From Nocardia fluminea (GTDB lineage Bacteria; Actinomycetota; Actinomycetes; Mycobacteriales; Mycobacteriaceae), in assembly GCF_002846365.1 (NCBI RefSeq), contig NZ_PJMW01000002.1, positions 4,588,001 to 4,652,000 of the forward strand: a stretch of DNA of 64,000 nucleotides. Direction: 5' to 3'. Below are positions 18,285-27,595 of this stretch, piece by piece; position 1 is the first letter of the stretch; every line of letters starts with the position of its first letter. Position numbers and translations under genes: made by a program. The notes under the pieces were generated by a model that saw nothing but the letters and a program-made list of their open reading frames with translations, was not told the origin of the DNA and did no database searches.

Positions 18285-18357
18285 CGGTCCTCAGAGGTAG
18301 CCGGTACCTTCTGGTCAGTTCCCGATCGCGACGGCGGGACCGATCAGGAGGACACCG

Positions 18358-19326
18358 GTGCTACATCTGCGAGTGATCAGCCCGCCCGAGCAGACCGACG
18401 CCTTGGTGCGGGTGCTCGAGCAGGACACCGGTGTCACCCATCTGACGGTGGCGCGCGGAATCGCCCTCGAACCGCTGGGCGATCTCGTCCAGGCCGATGT
18501 GGCGCGCGAGGCGGGCAACAAGGTCCTCGCCGATGTGAAGGCGCTCGGTATCGTCCACACCGGCGGGATAACGCTGGAACCGGTTACGACGGTGCTGTCC
18601 GACGCCGCCGATCGTGCGATCCACGCGGCGCCGGGCGACCCGAGCGACGCGGTCGTCTGGGAGCAGTTGCTGAAGGAGACGCACGAGGAGTCCTCGCTCA
18701 ACGCCACCTTTGTCGCGTTTCTGACGATCGCCTGTCTGCTGGCCTCGATCGGTGTCGCGACCAACTCACCGGTCACCATCGTGGGCGCGATGGTGGTGGG
18801 CCCGGAGTTCGGACCGCTGGCAGCGCTGTCGGTCGCGCTGGTGCGGCGCAACTGGCGACTGGCCCGGCGGTCGATTCTCGCGCTGGCCGTGGCCTTCCCG
18901 GTGGCGATGGTGATCACGCTCGGCGCGACCCTGGTGTGGCAGCAGCTGGGCTGGATCACCACCAAGGGCGTCATCGACGCGCACAACGTCGACTTCATCT
19001 ACGAGGTGGGACCGTTCTCGCTGGTCGTGGCGCTGCTCGCCGGGGCTGCGGGCATGCTGTCGCTGGTCACCGCGAAGTCGGCGGCCTTGATCGGGGTGTT
19101 CATCTCGGTCACCACGGTGCCCGCCGCCGGATACGCGGTGGTGGCGGCGACGATCGGGCAGTGGCATCGCGCGTTCGAATCGGCCGGTCAGCTCGCGGTG
19201 AACCTGGTCGGCATCGTCGTGGCCGGCGTGATCGTCCTCGAGCTGCGACCCCGGGCCGGTGACGCGAAGGGTCCGGTCGGGCGATTCAAGCGGGCCATCG
19301 GGATGCGGTCCGCGCTCGATCGCTGA
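18358..19326 (+). CDS. DUF389 family membrane protein
   Basis: A 322-residue integral membrane protein. The first 110 residues are a soluble alpha/beta domain (LHLRVISPPEQTDALVRVL). Five to six membrane helices follow, with the DUF389 signature SSLNATFVAFLTIACLLASI, NSPVTIVGAMVVGPEFGP and SVTTVPAAGYA. GTG 18358 has AGGAGG 7 nt upstream. Function of DUF389 proteins is unknown; the lone gene follows aspS. Confidence 0.88.
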   Translation: MLHLRVISPPEQTDALVRVLEQDTGVTHLTVARGIALEPLGDLVQADVAREAGNKVLADVKALGIVHTGGITLEPVTTVLSDAADRAIHAAPGDPSDAVVWEQLLKETHEESSLNATFVAFLTIACLLASIGVATNSPVTIVGAMVVGPEFGPLAALSVALVRRNWRLARRSILALAVAFPVAMVITLGATLVWQQLGWITTKGVIDAHNVDFIYEVGPFSLVVALLAGAAGMLSLVTAKSAALIGVFISVTTVPAAGYAVVAATIGQWHRAFESAGQLAVNLVGIVVAGVIVLELRPRAGDAKGPVGRFKRAIGMRSALDR

Positions 19327-19329
19327 CCC

Positions 19330-20349
19330 TCAGACGCGGGCGACCGGTCCCGCCGTCAGCATCCGGTAGGAGTAGGTGACCGCCATGACGCACACGGGCC
19401 CCGCGACGAACAGGCCGAGCCCGCACAGGATCGCGCCGACCAGGGTGACCAGCGTGACGGTCAGGGCCAGCAGCAGCGCCGCCCACAGATTCGCCAGCAC
19501 GAGCTGTGCGCTCGCCTTGATCGCTTCCACCGGACCGTAGTCCTGATCGATCACGAAGTGCATCGAGAACATGCACAGGAACCCGGCGACGATGCCGGGC
19601 AGCAGGCACAGTGTCGACGCGAGCAGCGTGACGGTGAAGGCGAGCAGCGAGGTGAGCAGGACATTGCCCGCGTTCACGAACCGGAAGTACGACCCGAAAG
19701 CCGGTGGGTATCCGTCGGTTTCGTAGAGCGCGCCGCGTACCATCGCCGCCTGCAGCAGCCACAGCGCGACGATCACCATCAAGAACAGGAACAGCACGCT
19801 GAACGGTGAGGTGGGCTCGACGATCTGGACCACGGCGACGAAGCCGAGATAGATCAGCACACCCACCGCGGTGACGCCGAGCCACGGACCCGGATTGGCG
19901 CGGAATCGTTCCCAGCCATAGCTCAGCGAACGGCCGATATCGAGGGCTTGTGCTCCCGAATGGTAGTAACCGGGCGTCTGCCCGCCGCCGCCCTGCGACA
20001 CGCCGGACGTGGGGGCGGCGGGATACCCCTGGTTCTCCGGTTTCGTCTGGGGGACCGCGTAACCGGGACCCGTGCCGGCGGGCCCGTACTGTGGTGCGGG
20101 AGCGCCGTGGCCGGCAATCGGCGGCGGTGGCTCGACCGGCTCCTGTCCGTACTGCGCGGCGCCGGGACCCTCGAATTGCGGATAGCCTGCGCCACCGGCC
20201 ATTCCGTGCCTGCTCGGACCCGAACCCGAAGCCGGTGGTTGCCCGGTTCCCTCGTGCCTGCCCGCGGGTCCGGCGAACTGTCCGCCACCGCCGGGAACCG
20301 GCGACCCGCCCGGTGAATCGCTCGATGCGGCGTACGGTGTGTCGGTCAC
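19330..20349 (-). CDS. Pro/Gly-rich integral membrane protein (Rv2560-like)
   Basis: A 339-residue protein with a 130-residue Pro/Gly/Tyr-rich disordered N-terminus, then about five membrane helices (for example LGVTAVGVLIYLGFVAVVQI). A glycerophosphoryl diester phosphodiesterase-type or DUF975-like membrane pattern (VEAIKASAQLVLANLWAALLLAL) is present. M. tuberculosis Rv2560, near rarA, is a proline/glycine-rich membrane protein of the same build. Function unknown. Converges with DUF389. Confidence 0.75.
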   Translation of the reverse strand: MTDTPYAASSDSPGGSPVPGGGGQFAGPAGRHEGTGQPPASGSGPSRHGMAGGAGYPQFEGPGAAQYGQEPVEPPPPIAGHGAPAPQYGPAGTGPGYAVPQTKPENQGYPAAPTSGVSQGGGGQTPGYYHSGAQALDIGRSLSYGWERFRANPGPWLGVTAVGVLIYLGFVAVVQIVEPTSPFSVLFLFLMVIVALWLLQAAMVRGALYETDGYPPAFGSYFRFVNAGNVLLTSLLAFTVTLLASTLCLLPGIVAGFLCMFSMHFVIDQDYGPVEAIKASAQLVLANLWAALLLALTVTLVTLVGAILCGLGLFVAGPVCVMAVTYSYRMLTAGPVARV

Positions 20350-20528
20350 TGTGGTAGACCTTTCGACTCAACCGGTTTGCGGTGTGGCGCACAGCAGTTC
20401 ACGATGAGAAAACCCGAAGACCGGCTGATGTGTCAAGCCAACAGGAACACACGCGCAACCTCGGCGCCAACACGCCGAACGACGCGGAAAGGTTGTCCAA
20501 CCGCTCGCTAGAAGCGACCGGGTACGAG

Positions 20529-20534
20529 TAGCTT
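20529..20534 (+). promoter_or_regulatory. TANNNT -10 of a likely leaderless transcript
   Basis: TAGCTT ends 8 nt before the ATG at 20543, the spacing typical of leaderless mycobacterial genes. A weak GAGAGG in the spacer could also act as a ribosome site. Confidence 0.45.
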
Positions 20535-20542
20535 GAGAGGCG

Positions 20543-21712
20543 ATGACCGCACTATTGGCCGAACGCGCCGCCGACGTCGTGTCCGCAGCACAACAGTTGC
20601 TCACAAAGCGAATGGGTGCTCCGGTAAAGCTGAGTGATCCGATGGAACTCAGCGGCAGTGGTAGGACGACAGTCCTACGCGTGCGTGTTGCGGAGAACGC
20701 ATTCTCGTTGCCGCGCACGCTGATCGTGAAGCAGGTGCGCGGTTCTACTCCCGACCGCCGCGCCGGTGGCCTGGCGCCCGGCGTCGCCAGTATCGACGCG
20801 GCGTTCCTACGCGAGGCGGTGTCCTACCAGTTCACCACCGCGCTGAGTCGCGAGCAGCGTCCCGGTGCCTTCTTGATCGCGCACAGCGTCCCCGACCGGC
20901 TCCTCGTGCTCTCCGATCTGGGCGACAACGCGTTACTCACCTCGGTGCTGCAGGCCCGCGTGGAGCCGGGTACTCGCAACTCGCTGATGGCGTTCGCGCA
21001 GGCGCTCGGCCGGATGCACGCCGCGACCGTCGGCCGCGAGCCCGACTTCGTCGCCCTGATGCGCCGGGTCGACTCGGTGCATCGCGTCGACGGGATCGCC
21101 CAGCAGGCCCAGGCCGCCATCGCCGAGGTACCCGGTCTGCTCGCGGCCGAGTTCGGTATCGAGGTGCCGGGCGAGATCGCCGAACGCATCGTGCACGGCA
21201 ACCGCTTGTTCACCGGTGGCCGCTACCGCGCGTTCAGCCCGTCGGACCTGTGCCCCGACAACGTGATCATGAACGAGGAAGGCGCGCGGTTCCTCGACTA
21301 CGAGTGGGGCGGTTTCCGCGACGCCACCCTCGACATCGCCTACGCCCTCGTTTCCTACCCCGGCTGCCTGTGCGATTTCGAACTCTCGCGCAGCCGTGCC
21401 AAGGAAATGGTCGAGGCCTGGCGCTCGGCCGTGGTCGGCGTGTGGCCGTCGCTGGCCGACGACACCGTCCTGGCCGAACGGATCCTCGAGGCCCGGCTGA
21501 TCTGGGTCTGGCTGTCGACCTACTGGTTCCTGCCCGCCGACCACGCCCGCATCGCCACCGCCCGTGAGCACGGCCTGTCGGTGCCGCGCTCGGAGGCACT
21601 GATCAACCGGTGGTCGGCGCTGGCCGAGGACGCGAGGATGACCGGCGACGACGCGGTCGGCGACTTCGCCGAACAGGTCTCGGCGATGCTCGAAGAGCGC
21701 TGGTCGGAGTAG
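20543..21712 (+). CDS. aminoglycoside phosphotransferase-fold kinase
   Basis: A 389-residue small-molecule kinase of the APH/choline kinase fold. The ATP-binding Lys is likely K63 (LIVKQV). The catalytic loop reads PSDLCPDN (D235, N240) where most members have HGDLHPGN, and the metal-binding DYEWGG follows at D252. The substrate is not evident; nothing specific for aminoglycoside resistance is seen. It sits alone between the Rv2560-like gene and the siderophore-interacting protein. Confidence 0.75.
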   Translation: MTALLAERAADVVSAAQQLLTKRMGAPVKLSDPMELSGSGRTTVLRVRVAENAFSLPRTLIVKQVRGSTPDRRAGGLAPGVASIDAAFLREAVSYQFTTALSREQRPGAFLIAHSVPDRLLVLSDLGDNALLTSVLQARVEPGTRNSLMAFAQALGRMHAATVGREPDFVALMRRVDSVHRVDGIAQQAQAAIAEVPGLLAAEFGIEVPGEIAERIVHGNRLFTGGRYRAFSPSDLCPDNVIMNEEGARFLDYEWGGFRDATLDIAYALVSYPGCLCDFELSRSRAKEMVEAWRSAVVGVWPSLADDTVLAERILEARLIWVWLSTYWFLPADHARIATAREHGLSVPRSEALINRWSALAEDARMTGDDAVGDFAEQVSAMLEERWSE

Positions 21713-21788
21713 CGGCGCCGAGCGGGCTCCCCATTTCCCGGCGCGACACGGGTACCGTCGGCAGGGATCTGAGGAGTTGGGAGCAGCC

Positions 21789-22610
21789 GTGCCGATACCG
21801 GTCACCGTCACAGTCGTCCGCAAGCAGTGGTTGACCCCGCACCTGGTGCGGGTGGTCGGCACCGTCTCGGACGGCTTCAGCCCGAACGGGTTCACCGATG
21901 CCTACGTGAAGTTGATCTTTCCGGCGCCCGGCGTCGACTACCCGGAGCCGTTCGATCTCGACACCGTGCGTGCGACGCTCGGCCCGGAGAGCCAGCCCGT
22001 GCTGCGCACCTACACCGTGCGGTCCTTCGATCCCGAGCGGCGCGAGATCGCCATCGACTTCGTGGTCCACGGCGACGAGGGCATCGCGGGGCCGTGGGCA
22101 CGCTCGGTGGAGCCGGGCGCGCGGTTCTGGTTGACCGGACCCGGGGGCGCGTTCACACCCGATCCGGCGGCCGACTGGTATCTGTTCGCCGGTGACGAAT
22201 CAGCGCTGCCCGCTATCGCGGCCGCGGTGGAGGCATTGCCCGCGGGCGCGCCCGCCCTGGTGTTCGTCGAAGTGGGCGGCTCCGAGGACGAGATCGCCCT
22301 GGACTCGCCCGCCGACCTGCGCCTGCACTGGGTGCATCGCGGGGTGTCCTCGGACCGGATCACCGACGACCTCGCCGGGGCACACTCGCCACTGGTGGCC
22401 GCGGTGCGCGCGGCCGAGTGGCTGCCGGGACAGGTCCACGCGTTCGTGCACGGGGAGGCCGAGTCCGTGATGCGGCAGCTGCGCCCCTACCTGCGCAAGG
22501 AGCGCGACGTCGCACCGAAATGGGTCTCGATCTCGGGGTACTGGCGGCGCGGCCGCACCGAGGAGGGCTTCCGCGAGTGGAAGCGGGAGCTGGCTGCCGA
22601 AGGCGCCTGA
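21789..22610 (+). CDS. siderophore-interacting protein (FAD/NAD(P)H reductase)
   Basis: Cytoplasmic ferric-siderophore reductase of the SIP family, releasing iron by reduction. The N-terminal FAD domain has the signature RTYTVRSFD, and the C-terminal NAD(P)H domain has YLFAGDESALPA and HGEAESVM. 273 residues, normal for the family. GTG 21789 follows GGGAG. No convincing iron box is visible upstream, and no siderophore genes adjoin. Confidence 0.88.
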   Translation: MPIPVTVTVVRKQWLTPHLVRVVGTVSDGFSPNGFTDAYVKLIFPAPGVDYPEPFDLDTVRATLGPESQPVLRTYTVRSFDPERREIAIDFVVHGDEGIAGPWARSVEPGARFWLTGPGGAFTPDPAADWYLFAGDESALPAIAAAVEALPAGAPALVFVEVGGSEDEIALDSPADLRLHWVHRGVSSDRITDDLAGAHSPLVAAVRAAEWLPGQVHAFVHGEAESVMRQLRPYLRKERDVAPKWVSISGYWRRGRTEEGFREWKRELAAEGA

Positions 22611-22631
22611 TCCCGAGTTGCCCTGTGCCGG

Positions 22632-23879
22632 TCAGCTTGTCAGCGCGACGAGTTTGCCGCTCAGATGGGCCCGTTCGACCGCGTTGTCGGTGAGCAGCAG
22701 CGCCGACTCGTAGGCCGCGATCGCTTCGTCTGTGCGTCCGAGCTCGGCGAGGAAGGCGGCGCGGGCGGCGTCGAGGTAGCCGTAGGTCGCCAGCGCCGGT
22801 TCCGCGCCGAGCGGGTCGAGCAACGCCAGTGCCTGTGCCGGATCGCCGGCGAGGCCGACCGCGATGGCGTGATTGAGCAGGGCGACCGGCGACGGCGACT
22901 CGCGCAGCAAGAGCCGATACAGGCCGATGATCTCGCGCCAGTCGGTGTCGGCCCACGTGGGCGCCTCGTCGTGGACGGCGGCGATCGCGGCCTGCAACGT
23001 ATACCGGTCGGTATGTGGCAGAGCGTGTTTCACCAGCGCGATGCCCTCGGCGATGGCCGTGCGGTCCCAGCGCTCGCGGTCCTGGTGCTCGAGCGTGCAC
23101 AGATTGCCGTCGTCGTCGACACGGGCCGCCCGGCGGGCGTCGGTGAGCAGGATCAGCGCCAGCAACCCGGCCACGGACGGGTCGCCGGGGACGAGCGCGT
23201 GCATCATCCTGGCCAGCTGCAGCGACCGGTCGACGAGATCGGCACGCACCAGCACCTCACCCGCCGGCGCGGTATGGCCGGTGGTGAACAGCAGGTGGAT
23301 CACCGCGCAGATGGAGTCGAGCCGCTGCGGAAGCTCTCGCACCGAGGGCACCCGATAAGGGATGGCCGCGACCGCGATCTTCTTCTTGGCGCGGGTGATA
23401 CGGGCGGCCATCGTCGACTCGCTCACCAGGAACGCGCGAGCCACCTCGGCGGTGGTGACACCGCAGACCAGCCGCAGCGTCAGCGCCACCTGCGCCTGCG
23501 GCGCCAGCGCGGGGTGGCAGCAGGTGCTGATCAGCCGTAGCCGGTCGTCGGGGATCGCCGGATCGTCCAGATCGGCCAGCGCCAGCTCGGCGGTATCGGC
23601 GACCGGTTCGTCGACGACGAGCTGGGGCAGCGCGCGCCGGAAGGTGCTGTCGCGGCGCAGCAGGTCGAGCCCGCGGCGCCGTGCGACCGTCGTCAGCCAG
23701 GCGCCCGGCCTGGCCGGGACACCGTCGCTCGCCCACGTGGTGAGCGCCGTGGCGTACGCGTCCTGCACGCATTCCTCGGCGAGGTCGAAGTCGCGGACCA
23801 GCCGCACCGTCGCGGCGAGCACGAACGCCCATTCGCGACGGTGCGCCTGCTCGACGGCCGCGGCCGCCGTCGTGGTCAC
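22632..23879 (-). CDS. ECF42-group sigma factor with C-terminal extension
   Basis: RNA polymerase sigma factor of the ECF42 group, 415 residues. Sigma-2 region (AEECVQDAYATAL, RPGAWLTTVARRRGLDLLRR) and sigma-4 (TTAEVARAFLVSESTMAARI) occupy the first 190 residues. A long C-terminal TPR-like DUF6596 domain follows (LNHAIAVGLAGDPAQALALLDPLG). The ATG overlaps the stop of the DGPF-domain gene upstream (ATGA); ECF42 factors are regularly paired with such genes. No anti-sigma factor gene is seen. Confidence 0.9.
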   Translation of the reverse strand: MTTTAAAAVEQAHRREWAFVLAATVRLVRDFDLAEECVQDAYATALTTWASDGVPARPGAWLTTVARRRGLDLLRRDSTFRRALPQLVVDEPVADTAELALADLDDPAIPDDRLRLISTCCHPALAPQAQVALTLRLVCGVTTAEVARAFLVSESTMAARITRAKKKIAVAAIPYRVPSVRELPQRLDSICAVIHLLFTTGHTAPAGEVLVRADLVDRSLQLARMMHALVPGDPSVAGLLALILLTDARRAARVDDDGNLCTLEHQDRERWDRTAIAEGIALVKHALPHTDRYTLQAAIAAVHDEAPTWADTDWREIIGLYRLLLRESPSPVALLNHAIAVGLAGDPAQALALLDPLGAEPALATYGYLDAARAAFLAELGRTDEAIAAYESALLLTDNAVERAHLSGKLVALTS

Positions 23880-24229
23880 GGCTGCGCGAAGACCTGGATC
23901 GGCCGCACTTCGACGCCGCCGGTGGGGGCGGGCACCTGCGCGGCGATGGCGATCGCGGCATCCAGGTCGGGCGCCTCCAGCAGGTAGTAGCCGCCGAGCG
24001 CTTCCTTCGCCTCGGCGAACGGCCCGTCGGTGATGACGACCTCGCCGTTGGCGTCGTGGCGGATCGTGGTGGCGGTCACGGTGGGCTGCAACGCCTGCCC
24101 GCCCAGGTTGGCGGCACCGGCGATCTGCTGGAAGGTGCGATGCGCGGCGAGCATGTCGTCGGATTCGGCGGGGGAGTACGCGGCGTAGGTGGCTTCGTCG
24201 CCGTAGATCAGGACCAGGTACTGGCTCAT
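23876..24229 (-). CDS. YCII-related DGPF-domain protein
   Basis: A 117-residue alpha/beta-barrel protein with the eponymous motif (VITDGPFAEAKEALGGYYLLE region). Start ATG 24229 has AAGGAG 7 nt upstream. It is translationally coupled to the ECF42 sigma factor. DGPF proteins are the standard neighbours of ECF42 sigma factors; their exact role, possibly a signal-sensing partner, is not settled. Confidence 0.88.
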   Translation of the reverse strand: MSQYLVLIYGDEATYAAYSPAESDDMLAAHRTFQQIAGAANLGGQALQPTVTATTIRHDANGEVVITDGPFAEAKEALGGYYLLEAPDLDAAIAIAAQVPAPTGGVEVRPIQVFAQP

Positions 24230-24257
24230 GATGTGCTCCTTCGGGTGTGGGGCTGCC

Positions 24258-24290
24258 CGCTCGTCGGGTGCCGTACTCACCCGACGAGCG
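24258..24290 (-). terminator. hairpin between phoD and the DGPF gene
   Basis: Perfect 13-bp stem (24258-24270 with 24278-24290, arm cgctcgtcgggtg) and a 7-nt loop. It follows the minus-strand phoD stop at 24363 and probably ends that transcript. Confidence 0.7.
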
Positions 24291-24362
24291 ACCACGGGCG
24301 CGATCGACAACCCTGTCCGAAGAATTCTGCGCCGATTCTCCCGGCGTCGCGGTGAACCCAGG

Positions 24363-26027
24363 TCAGAGGATCGGGGCAGGCCGGGGTTCGAGCCGTCCGC
24401 CCGCCGGAACGGCGAACGACGCACCGTGCCGCACGCCCGTCGCGGGATCGGTGACATCGGCGACGTAGAACCAGTCCATCTGCGTCTGCGTGGCGGTCAC
24501 CTCGAGCACGCCGAAACCGTGCGAGTCGAGTTCGACGTAACGCAGGTGGTGGTTGGCCGCCTTGATGGCCTCTTCCGCCGGTACCGACGCGGTGCGGGCG
24601 GGCATCTTCAGCAGGTCACCGACACTGGAGGAGGTGACCGACGGGATGACGAACTCCGCGCCGACGGTCGGCCCGCCCGGGTAGTTCGCCGAGTTCAACG
24701 GCAGATCGGCGGCCCAGGACGTATGGATGTCGCCGGTGAGGAATACGACGTCGTTCACCGCATTGTCGGTGATCGCCCGGAACAAGGTGGTGCGGTCGGC
24801 GGTGTAGCCGTCCCACTGGTCGCCGTTGACGGTGATGCCGCCCTGCGGAATACCGAGTGCCTCGGTGATCGCCTGGGTCGTGGCCGCTTCCAGCGGCGGG
24901 AACACCAGCGGCGCGACCATCACCGAGTTGCCGACCAGCTTCCAGCGGGTGGGGGATGAGGTGAGTCCCGCGGTGAGCCAGTCCATCTGGGCGCGGCCGG
25001 TGATCGTGCGGGACGGGTCGTCGGCGTGCCGCCAGCCCGCGATCGGCCCGGCCTCCTCGTCGCGGTAGCTGCGCAGATCCAGCATCGACAGCTCCGCCAG
25101 CGTGCCGAATCGCAAGCGGCGGTAGATCTGCACCTCACCGTCGGCGCGAGTGGCGCGTACCGGCATCCACTCCAGGTACGCGCGGGTGGATGCGGCCTTG
25201 CGATCCACCCAGGGGCCCTCGGTGGCCGGGTCGTGGTTCTCCGCGCCGTCGCGCCAGGAGTTGTCGGCCGACTCGTGGTCGTCCCAGGTGCAGATGAACG
25301 GCACCGCGGCGTGCAGGGCCATCAGGTCGGGATCGGTCTTGTACTGGCCGTGGCGGGTGCGGTAGTCGGTGAGGGTGAGGATCTCGTTCGCCGGATCGTG
25401 TACGCGGACCGCGCCGTTGCGGCCGGTGTACTTGCCGCGGCCGTACTCGTAGAGGTAGTCGCCGAGGTGCACGATCGCGTCCAGATCGGTGCGCGCGGCC
25501 AGGTGCCGGTAGGAACCGAACCAGCCTGCCTCCCAGTTGGCGCAGGAGACCAGGCCGAGGCGAAGGCGATCGACCTCGTCGTCCGGTGCGGGCGCTGTTC
25601 GGGTCCGGCCGACAGGGGAGGTCTCGCCGTGCGCGATGAAGCGGTAGAAGTAGTCCTGGCCGGGGGTGAGGCCGGTCGCGTCGACCTTGACGGTGTGGTC
25701 GGTGTCGGCGGAGGCGGTGACGGTGCCCGATGCGGCGACGGCGCCGAAGCCTGCATCGGTAGCGATCTCCCAGCGCACCGCTGTCGCGTCGCCGATCCCC
25801 GAACCGGGGCCTGCGTCCTCGGCGACCGTGACCCTGGTCCACAGGATCACCGCGCCGGGCAGCGGATCGCCGGACGCGACGCCGTGCCGGAAGACCGCAC
25901 CCGCGGCCTGCGCGGGCGCGACGGTGCCCAGCACCGCGACCGCCGCGACCGCCGTGGAACCGGCGAACAGGGTCCGGCGGGCGAACCCGGCCGGCTGGGA
26001 CGTGACGGCGCTGTTGTTTTCGACCAC
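24363..26027 (-). CDS. phoD: PhoD-type alkaline phosphatase, Tat-exported
   Basis: Secreted phosphodiesterase/phosphatase of the PhoD family, 554 residues. The N-terminus has a twin-arginine signal (ARRTLFAG, then a hydrophobic stretch to APAQA). A PhoD N-terminal Ig-like domain follows, then the metallophosphatase core with [29 protein letters not shown] and LTGDIHTSW, which together supply the Fe/Ca ligands. GTG 26027 is the furthest start; no strong ribosome site is seen. No pho box was identified. Divergent from rarA. Confidence 0.92.
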   Translation of the reverse strand: MVENNSAVTSQPAGFARRTLFAGSTAVAAVAVLGTVAPAQAAGAVFRHGVASGDPLPGAVILWTRVTVAEDAGPGSGIGDATAVRWEIATDAGFGAVAASGTVTASADTDHTVKVDATGLTPGQDYFYRFIAHGETSPVGRTRTAPAPDDEVDRLRLGLVSCANWEAGWFGSYRHLAARTDLDAIVHLGDYLYEYGRGKYTGRNGAVRVHDPANEILTLTDYRTRHGQYKTDPDLMALHAAVPFICTWDDHESADNSWRDGAENHDPATEGPWVDRKAASTRAYLEWMPVRATRADGEVQIYRRLRFGTLAELSMLDLRSYRDEEAGPIAGWRHADDPSRTITGRAQMDWLTAGLTSSPTRWKLVGNSVMVAPLVFPPLEAATTQAITEALGIPQGGITVNGDQWDGYTADRTTLFRAITDNAVNDVVFLTGDIHTSWAADLPLNSANYPGGPTVGAEFVIPSVTSSSVGDLLKMPARTASVPAEEAIKAANHHLRYVELDSHGFGVLEVTATQTQMDWFYVADVTDPATGVRHGASFAVPAGGRLEPRPAPIL

Positions 26028-26167
26028 GATCAGCGATCACAGTCCACGAATCGCTCCGGCGCAAGTCCACACGGCGATTGTTGGTCAACTGTCCATCTTT
26101 GGGGAAGGTCCTGGTCGATGTCAGGGGGCCGGTGGTGCGCTCCGCCGAACATGTCCGAGGGTCTCGG

Positions 26168-26173
26168 TACCCT
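26168..26173 (+). promoter_or_regulatory. TANNNT -10 of a likely leaderless rarA transcript
   Basis: TACCCT lies 7 nt before GTG 26181, and no Shine-Dalgarno is present between them. Confidence 0.5.
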
Positions 26174-26180
26174 GCACAAC

Positions 26181-27527
26181 GTGAGCGACAGCCTTTTCGA
26201 CGTGCCCGGCGAACACGCGTCCGCCGAACCCGGCGCCGACGCGGTGTTCCGTCGTGACTCGGGCGCGCCGCTCGCCGTCCGCATGCGCCCGGCGAACTTG
26301 GACGAGGTGATCGGGCAGACGCATCTGCTCGGTCCCGGCTCGCCGCTGCGCCGGCTCGTCGAAGGATCGGGCGCGGCATCGGTGCTGCTCTACGGGCCGC
26401 CCGGGACCGGCAAGACCACACTCGCCTCACTGCTCTCACAGGCCACCGGCCGCCGGTTCGAAGCGCTGTCGGCGCTCTCGGCCGGCGTCAAGGAAGTGCG
26501 GGCGGTGATCGACCTCGCCCGGCGCAGGCTCACCGCGGGTGAGCAGACCGTGCTGTTCATCGACGAGATCCATCGCTTCTCCAAGACCCAGCAGGACGCG
26601 CTGCTGGCCGCCGTCGAGAACCGGGTCGTGCTGCTGGTCGGCGCGACCACCGAGAACCCCTCGTTCTCCGTCGTCTCCCCGTTGCTCTCGCGCTCGCTCG
26701 TGCTGCAACTGCAACCGCTCACTCCCGACGACATCCGCGCCGTCCTCGCCCGCGCGATCAGCGACCCGCGCGGTCTCGCCGACGCCTACACCGTGAGCGA
26801 GGAGGCGATCGAGCACATCGTGCGGATCGCGGGCGGCGACGCGCGCCGCGCGCTCACCGCGCTGGAGGCCTCGGCCGAGTCGGCGACCGAGGGCGCCGTC
26901 GACCTGGAAACTGTCGAGGCCACCGTCGACAAGGCAGCCGTCCGCTACGACCGCGCCGGCGATCAGCACTACGACGTGATCAGCGCGTTCATCAAGTCCA
27001 TTCGTGGCTCCGACGTCGACGCGGCCGTGCACTACCTCGCGCGGATGCTCGCCGCGGGCGAGGATCCCCGCTTCATCGCGCGCCGCTTGATGATCCACGC
27101 GAGCGAGGACATCGGCATGGCCGATCCGATGGCCCTGCAGACCGCGACCGCGGCCGCCCAGGTCGTCCAGCAGGTCGGCCTGCCCGAATGCAAACTCGCC
27201 TTGGCGCAGGCGACCATCCACCTCGCGACCGCCCCCAAATCCGGTGCGGTGACCACCGCGATCGGTACGGCGATGGCCGACGTCTCGCGCGGCAAGGCCG
27301 GTGCCGTTCCGCCCTACCTGCGCGACGGTCACTACGCCGGCGCCGCCCTGCTGGGCAACGCGCAGGGCTACAAGTTCCCGCACAAGTACCGCGAGGGTGT
27401 CGTGGCCCAGCAGTACCCTCCCGACGAACTGGTCGGCACCGACTACTACCTGCCCACCGACCACGGCAACGAACGCATGATCGCCCCCCGCCTGGAGAAG
27501 CTGCGCCGCATCATCCGCGGCAAGTGA
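26181..27527 (+). CDS. rarA: replication-associated recombination protein RarA
   Basis: AAA+ ATPase of the RarA/MgsA (WRNIP1) family acting at stalled replication forks, 448 residues. Walker A GPPGTGKT, Walker B FIDEIHRF, sensor TTENPSF and the C-terminal tetramerisation region (PKSGAV, YKFPHKY) are all present. GTG 26181 gives the family N-terminus ([10 protein letters not shown]); ATG 26151 in the same frame is an alternative. The gene precedes alaS, as in mycobacteria. Confidence 0.95.
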   Translation: MSDSLFDVPGEHASAEPGADAVFRRDSGAPLAVRMRPANLDEVIGQTHLLGPGSPLRRLVEGSGAASVLLYGPPGTGKTTLASLLSQATGRRFEALSALSAGVKEVRAVIDLARRRLTAGEQTVLFIDEIHRFSKTQQDALLAAVENRVVLLVGATTENPSFSVVSPLLSRSLVLQLQPLTPDDIRAVLARAISDPRGLADAYTVSEEAIEHIVRIAGGDARRALTALEASAESATEGAVDLETVEATVDKAAVRYDRAGDQHYDVISAFIKSIRGSDVDAAVHYLARMLAAGEDPRFIARRLMIHASEDIGMADPMALQTATAAAQVVQQVGLPECKLALAQATIHLATAPKSGAVTTAIGTAMADVSRGKAGAVPPYLRDGHYAGAALLGNAQGYKFPHKYREGVVAQQYPPDELVGTDYYLPTDHGNERMIAPRLEKLRRIIRGK

Positions 27528-27581
27528 GGCGGCGTGGCGCGGACCACCCCGGTCGATGAAAAAGCACCCGCACCGGCCCGG

Positions 27582-27587
27582 TAGGCT
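27582..27587 (+). promoter_or_regulatory. TANNNT -10 of a likely leaderless alaS transcript
   Basis: TAGGCT lies 8 nt before GTG 27596 with no Shine-Dalgarno between. It would drive alaS-ruvX-mltG-aroE. Confidence 0.55.
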
Positions 27588-27595
27588 GGGTCTTT

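Noticed and set aside
20543..21712. Aminoglycoside resistance
   Set aside because: Only the kinase fold is recognisable. The catalytic loop differs from resistance enzymes and the context is housekeeping.
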